A program made the position numbers and the translations under genes. A DNA stretch of 6,437 bases. Source: Candidatus Stahliibacteriota bacterium. Its GTDB lineage: Bacteria; Hydrothermota; Tepidihabitantia; B3-TA06. The DNA lies in contig DAOVCF010000114.1 of the NCBI GenBank assembly GCA_030670165.1, positions 1 to 6,437 of the forward strand. Direction: 5' to 3'. Of this stretch, positions 1 through 4,717 are shown one piece after another (position 1 is the stretch's first letter; each line of letters starts with the position of its first letter). The notes under the pieces are model-generated. The model was not told the DNA's origin. It did not search any database and saw only the letters and a program-made list of their open reading frames with translations.

Positions 1-1244
1 CCGCAGATAAGGTTGAAGGTCGCGGCTATCACCAGCGGGAACCAGTGAAACATGTAGAGCATCGTGATGCTGGTTCGCCCGATTATCTGCCAGATAGAGT
101 ACCGGCGCTCACGCACATACGCCGATACCAACTTGATCAGAATGAATATAGCAACCGCTCCCATAACGACGGCAAGGCTCCCCAACCGCAGGTATCCAAG
201 CGTAAATATCCAGACCACCTGAGTCAGGAGATCAAACAGCACGTATATGGGCAGAGCGAACTCGGTTAAGAACATCACCATGTCAAAGCGCTGACGCGGA
301 TGAAGCGGCCCCTTCAGCAGCCGTGGAAGATACATAAGATATCGCAGCATGCTGCCTTCAAGCCAGCGCAGCCGCTGCCGGGAAAAACCCTTAAAATCCG
401 GTGCGGCTTGCTCCCACACGGCGGTCTCGGGAACAAAGCGTATCCTGTACCCCCCAAGAAGCATCTTGGTTGAAAGGTCAAGATCCTCGGTAAGTGTGTG
501 GTTGCTCCAACCGCCTACAGCTTCAAGTGCCGAGCGTTTTATAAACGAGCCGTTGCCCTTGAACTCTACAGCCCCGCCCACCGAGTCGCGCCCAAGCTGA
601 ATGCTTATATCGATCTTGTACTCATCCGACTGCAGCAGGCACAAAAGGTTGGTCTCAGGATTGGCTATCCGCTTTGCCACCTGAGCCCCGCCCGTCCGTT
701 CTGGAGCCAGGTAACCAACAGCGCGGGTGATGAGGTCAGGGGGAAAGTTGGCGTCCGCATCAAGAACCAAAAGAACCTCGCCCTTTGTGAAAGGAAGGCA
801 TTCATTCAAGGCCGCGGCCTTGCCCGCAAAAACGTCCCACTTGCGGGAAAGAACCCCCAGCTTAGGGTAACGTTTCTTTAATCCCTCGATGACTTGCGGG
901 GTATTGTCAGTAGAACGATCGTCAATCACCCAAACCTCGTAGTTTCGCGTCCCTTTCTCATGATAGCGAAGCTTGAACGCCTGCTTGATGCTCTCGGCAA
1001 TGACATCCTCCTCGTTATGAGCCGGAATAAGTACCGAGACGAAAGGGCGATAATTTTTATCCGGTGGCCTGCGTTCAGCGCGTTTGCCTATCATCAAAGC
1101 CGAGTAGCCTATAAGCAGAATGAAGAAAAGCCCGGTGCCTACGAAAAACCACGGGCCCAGCTTCATAAACATCTGCAGACCTGCGAGGGCGGCTACAAAG
1201 ATGAAAAGGATCAGCCTGCGGTTAAAAGGAATCCGTGCTATCAT
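1..1244 (-). CDS. Membrane-bound family 2 glycosyltransferase, processive type (C-terminus beyond window)
   Basis: Seen: 414 complete residues are present; the 3' end runs off the left edge. Two N-terminal membrane segments (about residues 11-27 and 31-52) precede a GT-A domain with VSVLIPAHNEE (69-79), VIDDRSTDNT (106-115), the DxD-type D162-A-D164, GNGSFIKRSALE (230-241), TED (252-254) and the Q290-R-L-R293-W294 motif. Further hydrophobic segments follow (about 326-350, 356-375, 388-410). Known: D, DxD, TED and QxxRW are the signature of processive GT2 enzymes such as cellulose, hyaluronan and poly-GlcNAc synthases, which polymerise a nucleotide sugar at the cytoplasmic face and export the chain. 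Inferred: an envelope or exopolysaccharide synthase; the sugar cannot be told. Start: ATG at 1244 has no Shine-Dalgarno but sits 7 nt after a -10 box, so the mRNA is probably leaderless. It lies 54 bp downstream of the three-helix membrane protein on the same strand. Confidence 0.93.
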   Translation of the reverse strand, partial: MIARIPFNRRLILFIFVAALAGLQMFMKLGPWFFVGTGLFFILLIGYSALMIGKRAERRPPDKNYRPFVSVLIPAHNEEDVIAESIKQAFKLRYHEKGTRNYEVWVIDDRSTDNTPQVIEGLKKRYPKLGVLSRKWDVFAGKAAALNECLPFTKGEVLLVLDADANFPPDLITRAVGYLAPERTGGAQVAKRIANPETNLLCLLQSDEYKIDISIQLGRDSVGGAVEFKGNGSFIKRSALEAVGGWSNHTLTEDLDLSTKMLLGGYRIRFVPETAVWEQAAPDFKGFSRQRLRWLEGSMLRYLMYLPRLLKGPLHPRQRFDMVMFLTEFALPIYVLFDLLTQVVWIFTLGYLRLGSLAVVMGAVAIFILIKLVSAYVRERRYSIWQIIGRTSITMLYMFHWFPLVIAATFNLIC

Positions 1245-1251
1245 GTTTGTT

Positions 1252-1280
1252 AGTTTATCAGTCCTCAGGCAACTTGTCAA
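1252..1280 (-). promoter_or_regulatory. Sigma-70-type promoter of the glycosyltransferase gene
   Basis: On the minus strand a perfect -35 TTGACA (1280-1275) is followed by a 17-bp spacer and -10 TAAACT (1257-1252). Only 7 bases separate the -10 box from the ATG at 1244, so transcription should begin at or next to the start codon. The promoter lies in the 54-bp gap after the upstream gene, so the glycosyltransferase can be transcribed separately from it. Confidence 0.72.
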
Positions 1281-1298
1281 GGAACCGCAGTTCGCACC

Positions 1299-1712
1299 TC
1301 ATCGCTTGGTGATCTTTCTGAGGCGTGAGTTACCCTTCTCAGCGGTTGATGGGGCCTCCTTAGCCGCAGCGATTCGAAGAGCCAGGTCTTGCCTGAAGAT
1401 GATAAGGATGACGATAACGGCGAAAACCCCGGAAAGAACCCCGATCCTGAAGTACCAGGAAAGCGAGATGGGGGCAAAGAACCGCACTGCAAGAAAAGCA
1501 AGCAGACATACGAGAAGGAACATCAAGCCGTCTATAATCCAAAGAATCGCTCGAGACGGCGGCCTCTTGTTTGAATATCTTCGATAGTAACCGCTGCGGC
1601 GTTTTACGACGTGGACAGCGAGAAGGATCAGGGAAACGAGCCAGAGAGCCCCAACTGTTATCGCAAGCCAGGGCCCAAGACGAGACTCGATTAGAGAACT
1701 GATCCCACGCAT
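1299..1712 (-). CDS. Small membrane protein with three predicted helices, function unknown
   Basis: I do not recognise this 137-residue protein. Three hydrophobic segments are evident: about residues 15-36 (WLAITVGALW...), 55-78 (AILWIIDGLMF...) and 86-106 (ending VIVILIIF). A basic Arg/Tyr/Lys-rich loop (37-51) separates the first two, and the tail after residue 107 is charged and basic (ending RLRKITKR). Basic loop and basic tail cannot both be cytoplasmic with three simple crossings, so topology is uncertain. Start: the frame is open to a TTG at 1745, but that TTG is part of a -35 box and lacks a Shine-Dalgarno. The ATG at 1712 lies 5 nt after a plausible -10 box, so I chose it. The gene precedes the glycosyltransferase on the same strand and diverges from the epimerase-like gene. 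A role beside the glycosyltransferase in envelope polysaccharide synthesis is only inference from position. Confidence 0.75.
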   Translation of the reverse strand: MRGISSLIESRLGPWLAITVGALWLVSLILLAVHVVKRRSGYYRRYSNKRPPSRAILWIIDGLMFLLVCLLAFLAVRFFAPISLSWYFRIGVLSGVFAVIVILIIFRQDLALRIAAAKEAPSTAEKGNSRLRKITKR

Positions 1713-1717
1713 TCCCA

Positions 1718-1745
1718 AAGATACCGCTTTCTGCTGAACTGTCAA
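1718..1745 (-). promoter_or_regulatory. Probable promoter of the three-helix membrane protein, leaderless geometry
   Basis: On the minus strand -35 TTGACA (1745-1740) is followed by a 16-bp spacer and a weaker -10 TATCTT (1723-1718). Five bases later comes the ATG at 1712. The -35 box is one arm of an inverted repeat (TGTCAAG / CTTGACA, 1740-1760); the other arm is the -35 of the divergent epimerase promoter. Confidence 0.55.
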
Positions 1746-1754
1746 GTAAAAATC

Positions 1755-1782
1755 TTGACAAGTAATGCTTTATCAATAGAAT
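1755..1782 (+). promoter_or_regulatory. Sigma-70-type promoter of the epimerase-like gene
   Basis: A perfect -35 TTGACA (1755-1760), 16-bp spacer and -10 TAGAAT (1777-1782, five of six to consensus) predict a start near 1789 and a leader of about 35 nt. The leader carries a strong Shine-Dalgarno, AAAGGAGG (1813-1820), three bases before the ATG at 1824, which fixes that start. The upstream arm is shared with the divergent minus-strand promoter. Confidence 0.75.
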
Positions 1783-1823
1783 AGACTCAAACTGATGGGA
1801 GGAGACGAGACGAAAGGAGGCCA

Positions 1824-2765
1824 ATGAAGGTTCTGGTTACCGGGGCGGATAAATTTCTTGGTTCACACCTTGTGGATCGTCTTGTGGCCGAGAACGAGGA
1901 TGTTGTAGCGCTCGATCCCACGGGAGGACGAGGATTCATAACCACCCGAGCCCGCGTATATCGCCACGATTATCGCTCGGAAAACCTGCAAAAAGTTTTT
2001 GAGAAGGAGCGAGTGGATGTTGTTTGCCACTTCGCCTACGAACATTCCATAGTAAACAGCTTCGAACAACCCCTTCAAAACGCAGACCATATCCTTTACA
2101 GCCTGATTCTTCTTGAACTGTGCAAACAATACCACGTGAAACGGGTGATCTACGGTTCTTCCACAGCGGTTTACGGGAATCCCCAGTATCTGCCGTGTGA
2201 CGAGGAGCACCCTACTCATCCGGTTTCGCCGGTGGGGGTCACCCAGCGAACGGTCGAAAACTACCTCTACTCCTACTGGGTCAACTTCGGGCTTGATCAT
2301 GTTATCCTGCGGACGGCAAACGTCTACGGCCCTCGTCAAAGCTCGGAGTCCGAAGGCCGAATTATTTCTATTCTCATCGGCCAAATGCTAAAGGAAAAGC
2401 AGGTTATCATCAACGGCGACGGTTGGCAGGAGCGTGATTTTATCTTCTTCTCCGACGTAATGGACGCGGTAATTGCGGCGATAAGACTCCCTGAGCGAAA
2501 AACCAAACGCGCCGCATCTGTTGACTTCATCTACAACCTGGGCACTGGTGAGAGTATCTCAATCAACCGGATCTTCGCAATGCTCAAGGAACGCATCCCG
2601 TACGAACTCAAACCAGTCCGCGGGCCCCAACTCCCATGTGAGGTATTCGAGATGCGCCTTGATGCCCATCACGCCTGGACCTCGCTGGGATTCAAACCCA
2701 AGGTAGGGCTTGAGGAGGGAATTGACCGCACCCTGCTTTGGTTCAAAAAGGAACTGAACGTCTAG
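1824..2765 (+). CDS. Extended-SDR NDP-sugar epimerase/dehydratase-like protein, probably catalytically inactive
   Basis: Seen: 313 residues, the normal GalE-like length. The Rossmann start TGADKFLGSH (6-15), the acidic D31 ending beta-2, GSSTAVYG (111-118), NVYGPRQ (166-172) and GDG-WQERDF (198-206) place it among UDP-glucose 4-epimerase-like extended SDRs. Known: these use a Ser, Tyr-xxx-Lys site, normally in an SPYGxSK segment, and a GxxGxxG NAD(P) loop. Odd: here the segment is SPVGVTQ, so Tyr is V137 and Lys is Q141; the middle loop glycine is K10; and the usual LRYxNVYG has T164 for Tyr. The Ser (112/113) remains. Inferred: it may bind a dinucleotide or sugar nucleotide but is unlikely to do standard epimerisation or dehydration; it could be a regulator, scaffold or neofunctionalised enzyme. 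The ATG has a strong Shine-Dalgarno. It diverges from the membrane protein and glycosyltransferase genes and converges on the methyltransferase. Confidence 0.92.
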   Translation: MKVLVTGADKFLGSHLVDRLVAENEDVVALDPTGGRGFITTRARVYRHDYRSENLQKVFEKERVDVVCHFAYEHSIVNSFEQPLQNADHILYSLILLELCKQYHVKRVIYGSSTAVYGNPQYLPCDEEHPTHPVSPVGVTQRTVENYLYSYWVNFGLDHVILRTANVYGPRQSSESEGRIISILIGQMLKEKQVIINGDGWQERDFIFFSDVMDAVIAAIRLPERKTKRAASVDFIYNLGTGESISINRIFAMLKERIPYELKPVRGPQLPCEVFEMRLDAHHAWTSLGFKPKVGLEEGIDRTLLWFKKELNV

Positions 2766-2797
2766 CATCCGCCTCACTTACCAGGCAAGGAGGACGT

Positions 2798-2817
2798 GAA
2801 GGGGATCATTCCCCTTC
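2798..2817. terminator. Hairpin between convergent genes, overlapping the methyltransferase stop
   Basis: GAAGGGGA (2798-2805) and TCCCCTTC (2810-2817) form a perfect 8-bp stem with a TCAT loop. The right arm encodes the last residues of the methyltransferase and the loop contains its stop codon. It lies 32 bp after the epimerase stop. Neither strand has a T-tract afterwards, so it is not a textbook intrinsic terminator; it may protect 3' ends or limit read-through between the convergent genes. Confidence 0.4.
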
Positions 2818-3375
2818 GTTGACGGACGGCGAAAGGCCCTTCCTGCACCCCAGGACATGCCAGTGAAAACTCCCAGGTCTGGCTTGCTCCTCATCCCTTA
2901 GATCAATAATCTCAACATCCCCCAGGAGCGCCACCACATCGGCGGCATCACAGTAGTGAGTGAGCAGCCCGTTCAGGCTGAACGTATCAGGTTCAACCTC
3001 CATCCCCTTGCCGTAGTCAGCATGTCTGGTGGAGATAAGGGTTATGTAAAAGAAACCCTCCTCGCGGAGCCGGGCAAGGAGCGAGTCAATTGAACGCTTC
3101 AGCCCTTTGTGATCGGAGCGGTAGAGGGTGTTGAACGCAAAAACGAAGTCAAAGGGCCCCTCGATAAGCCTGGCTCGAAGCCCTTCATCCTCAAGCGTTT
3201 TCGTAGGCTCGGCGAGTAGCTCCTTGGATAGGTCGAGAACCGTGGCTTCAAATCCCTCGCTGACCAGAAGAGAGGCAACCTCGCCCCCACCCACTTGAAG
3301 AATCCTACGCACAGCGTTTGCTCGCAGGAAGGGTAAAAGAGCGCTTACGCGTCGCAGGGCATAGGATTCAGCCAT
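2806..3375 (-). CDS. Compact class I SAM-dependent methyltransferase-like protein
   Basis: Seen: 189 residues. A Rossmann-type segment RRILQVGGGEVASLL (23-37) leads to ATVLDLS (44-50), whose D48 fits the acidic residue that binds the SAM ribose. PFDFVFAFNTLY (74-85) fits motif IV, and a C-terminal half with TLISTRHADYGKG (112-124), EPDTF (128-132), THYCDAADV (139-147) and SFHWHVLGCRK (169-179) resembles TehB/Methyltransf_11-like proteins. Odd: motif I normally reads (D/E)xGxGxG; here Q27 replaces the acid and the loop is GGGEV. The stretch from D48 to motif IV, about 27 residues, looks short for the family. SAM binding may be altered; the substrate is unknown. Start: ATG at 3375 has a Shine-Dalgarno GGAGG (3384-3380). 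It follows the lipoprotein gene by 39 bp with no promoter of its own, so the two are probably co-transcribed. Confidence 0.82.
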   Translation of the reverse strand: MAESYALRRVSALLPFLRANAVRRILQVGGGEVASLLVSEGFEATVLDLSKELLAEPTKTLEDEGLRARLIEGPFDFVFAFNTLYRSDHKGLKRSIDSLLARLREEGFFYITLISTRHADYGKGMEVEPDTFSLNGLLTHYCDAADVVALLGDVEIIDLRDEEQARPGSFHWHVLGCRKGLSPSVNEGE

Positions 3376-3414
3376 TACTCCTCCGTCTCATGGTATCTAT
3401 CCGAAAGGATTTCC

Positions 3415-3732
3415 CTAGTCTCTTCGGCGGATACGGCCACGCCGACTTGCGTTACTTGTGACTCCACCGCCTCCACCCCATACGAGGATAACGCCAAGTA
3501 AGAACCCGAAGTCGTACCAGCCGCCGTTGTTGAAGCACTCATACATCTTAACGTTCTTGGAGAACAGGGAGATGATAAAGGTGATGATTGAGATTATCCC
3601 ATGCCACAGCCCGGTCCAGAAACCGGCAGGATTCGCCGCGTTCCAACGAGTAGGATCTCCTGCCGCGCACCCCAGAAAAACCAACGCAAACAAAACCAAG
3701 AAGACAGGTAGATAGTTCCAACGAAATCTCAT
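3415..3732 (-). CDS. Small putative lipoprotein/membrane protein of an uncharacterised but recurring family
   Basis: Seen: 105 residues. A basic start (MRFRWNY) and hydrophobic stretch (8-20) end in VFLGC-AA with C22 as candidate lipidation site; the residue at -3 is Phe, so the lipobox is imperfect. Next come FWTGLWHGIISIITFIISLF (38-57), a short polar link with YECFNNGGWYDFGF (64-77), a second hydrophobic stretch (78-85), five glycines (86-90) and a very basic tail (97-104). Known from memory: small lipoproteins with a similar FWxGLWHG...FIISLF...NNGGWYxFGFLLG core occur in many bacteria without assigned function. Inferred: an envelope protein anchored by lipid and/or one or two helices. 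Start: ATG at 3732 has a perfect AGGAGG Shine-Dalgarno. The in-frame TTG at 3750 overlaps the -10 box and was rejected. First gene of a two-gene unit with the methyltransferase. Confidence 0.82.
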   Translation of the reverse strand: MRFRWNYLPVFLVLFALVFLGCAAGDPTRWNAANPAGFWTGLWHGIISIITFIISLFSKNVKMYECFNNGGWYDFGFLLGVILVWGGGGGVTSNASRRGRIRRRD

Positions 3733-3737
3733 TAGCT

Positions 3738-3743
3738 CCTCCT
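3738..3743 (-). promoter_or_regulatory. Shine-Dalgarno that fixes the lipoprotein start, in a very short leader
   Basis: AGGAGG on the minus strand lies 5 bases before ATG 3732. The -10 box ends at 3750, so transcription should start near 3743, making the leader only about 11 nt with the Shine-Dalgarno at its very 5' end. Confidence 0.7.
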
Positions 3744-3749
3744 GCACCA

Positions 3750-3777
3750 ACTATACACAAATGAAACACCTGGTCAA
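3750..3777 (-). promoter_or_regulatory. Sigma-70-type promoter of the lipoprotein-methyltransferase unit
   Basis: On the minus strand -35 TTGACC (3777-3772), a 16-bp spacer and -10 TATAGT (3755-3750) match consensus at five of six positions each. A G-rich tract on the same strand ends about 10 bp upstream of the -35. Confidence 0.75.
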
Positions 3778-3780
3778 GGG

Positions 3781-3896
3781 TATCACCCCTCCCCGCCTCA
3801 CCCCCTGCCTTCCAACTCCCCCTCCTTCCCCCACACCCTCGTCCCTTCCATTGATTCTCGCCACTTTCGCTTCTGACTATCTCCTCTCCCCTGTTT
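3781..3896. other. Pyrimidine-rich gene-free tract with G-quadruplex potential on the minus strand
   Basis: About 80% of the plus-strand bases in this tract are C or T, a strong local asymmetry. Between 3786 and 3832 the minus strand has five runs of four or five G (complements of 3786-3789, 3791-3794, 3801-3805, 3818-3822 and 3828-3832). Loops are 1, 6, 12 and 5 bases, so a quadruplex would use at least one long loop or a two-tier GG run. No open frame, tRNA or clear repeat unit is visible. It lies just upstream of the lipoprotein promoter; effects on transcription are conjecture. Confidence 0.5.
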
Positions 3897-3950
3897 TTAG
3901 CTAAGCAATTATCGTGCCAAGTAAACCGTCATCCAAACAACGCATATACG

Positions 3951-4010
3951 AGGATTCCGGAACCCGGATCCCTAATGGAATCAAGGATTCTTAAGGATAA
4001 GGATAATCCT
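3951..4010. promoter_or_regulatory. Cluster of GGAT palindromes upstream of the GNAT promoter, possible operator
   Basis: The motif GGAT occurs at 3952, 3966, 3985, 3995 and 4001, three of them inside inverted repeats: GGA-t-TCCGG / CCGGA-TCC (3952-3971, 3-nt loop, one bulge), GAATC / GATTC (3978-3990) and AGGAT-A-ATCCT (4000-4010). The last palindrome ends 36 bp before the GNAT -35 box. This fits a repressor or activator site, but no regulator gene is present in the window. The rest of 3897-4046 shows nothing else I can name. Confidence 0.35.
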
Positions 4011-4046
4011 GTTTCACAACCGGTAAAGTGGCTACGGAGAGGCGCG

Positions 4047-4074
4047 TTGACATAACCCTTTTCCCGGATAGAGT
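4047..4074 (+). promoter_or_regulatory. Sigma-70-type promoter of the GNAT gene, leaderless geometry
   Basis: A perfect -35 TTGACA (4047-4052), 16-bp spacer and -10 TAGAGT (4069-4074) are followed by only 6 bases before the GTG at 4081, so the predicted transcription start falls on or beside the start codon. Confidence 0.7.
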
Positions 4075-4080
4075 CAGGGT

Positions 4081-4518
4081 GTGCAGGAGATCGTAATCAA
4101 GCAACTTACCCCGACCGATTACGAGAAGATAATCGAGCTTTGGGAGCGTGCCGGGATGCCTGCAAGACCCAGGGGCCGCGACTCTTATAAAGAGTTAACC
4201 AAACAGATGGAGAAAAACCCAAAGTTCTTCTGGGGTGCGGAGATCAAAGGCGAACTGATAGGCGTGATCGTAGCTTCAAGCGACGGCAGAAAAGGCTACC
4301 TTAACCGAATCGCGGTTAACCCTCGCTACCGCAGCCAGGGCATAGCCCAGAGACTTACGCTTGCCGCAGAGAATGCCCTGAGGCAGGAAGGGATAAAGGT
4401 CATCACCTTGCTCGTTGAGCGCGATAACATCCCCAGCATCCAGTTGGCCCACAAGCTGGGCTACGTTCAACACCCGGACATAATCTACTTTTCAAAAAGG
4501 GACTCGGAAGAGGATTAA
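4081..4518 (+). CDS. GNAT-family N-acetyltransferase, substrate unknown
   Basis: Seen: 145 residues, a usual single-domain GNAT length. The N-terminal strand and helix (IVIKQLTPTDYEKIIELWERAG, positions 4-25 in part) lead to a central strand pair with GELIGVIVASSDGRKGYLNRIAV (57-79 in part). The acetyl-CoA pyrophosphate loop is R84-S-Q-G87-I-A89, matching the R/QxxGxG/A motif. The C-terminal block has ERDNIPSIQLAHKLGYV (113-129), in which N116 and the LGY match the usual motif B. Known: GNAT enzymes move acetyl from acetyl-CoA to an amine of a protein, amino acid or small molecule. The substrate cannot be read here. Start: GTG at 4081 has only a weak AGGG directly before it and sits 6 nt after the -10 box, so the mRNA is probably leaderless. 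A monocistronic unit with its own promoter and terminator. Confidence 0.92.
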   Translation: MQEIVIKQLTPTDYEKIIELWERAGMPARPRGRDSYKELTKQMEKNPKFFWGAEIKGELIGVIVASSDGRKGYLNRIAVNPRYRSQGIAQRLTLAAENALRQEGIKVITLLVERDNIPSIQLAHKLGYVQHPDIIYFSKRDSEED

Positions 4519-4614
4519 CCAGTTCATGGAAAATCGCAACATCTTGCCGGGATATTACGTCTAAGATATAGACAATCCGACTCAATCGTGTACTTAGAGA
4601 GTTCGATCATTGAG

Positions 4615-4639
4615 GGCCGGTGTAAGCACCGGCCTTTTT
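4615..4639 (+). terminator. Intrinsic (rho-independent) terminator of the GNAT gene
   Basis: GGCCGGTG (4615-4622) and CACCGGCC (4627-4634) form a perfect 8-bp GC-rich stem with a TAAG loop, followed directly by TTTTT (4635-4639). The T-tract is only on the plus strand, so it acts on rightward transcription. It is 96 nt after the GNAT stop. Confidence 0.9.
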
Positions 4640-4678
4640 ATAAAGATTGCAAGATAGACACCTGGGATACCTCCCGAC

Positions 4679-4701
4679 CAGAGGAAATATCCAGTCCTCT
4701 G
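4679..4701 (-). terminator. Hairpin after fmt, weak terminator candidate
   Basis: On the minus strand CAGAGGA and TCCTCTG (4701-4695 with 4685-4679) form a 7-bp stem with a 9-nt loop, beginning 17 bp after the fmt stop. No T-tract follows, so intrinsic termination is doubtful; it may be a 3'-end hairpin. Confidence 0.3.
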
Positions 4702-4717
4702 AGATCGTGTGTTACGG

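Noticed and set aside
349..1587. Several plus-strand open frames opposite the glycosyltransferase and membrane protein
   Set aside because: Their proteins show no domain or membrane pattern, while the minus frame holds all GT2 motifs; they are shadows.
1713..1745. TTG start at 1745 for the three-helix membrane protein
   Set aside because: The TTG is the start of the TTGACA -35 box and has no Shine-Dalgarno; the ATG at 1712 is placed just after the -10 box. If that promoter is wrong, the longer form returns as an option.
1863..2384. 173-codon minus-strand frame inside the epimerase-like gene
   Set aside because: It lies wholly opposite a clear Rossmann-fold protein and has no recognisable motif, Shine-Dalgarno or promoter.
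3733..3750. TTG start at 3750 for the small lipoprotein
   Set aside because: It overlaps the -10 box, and the six codons would consist mainly of the Shine-Dalgarno preceding ATG 3732.
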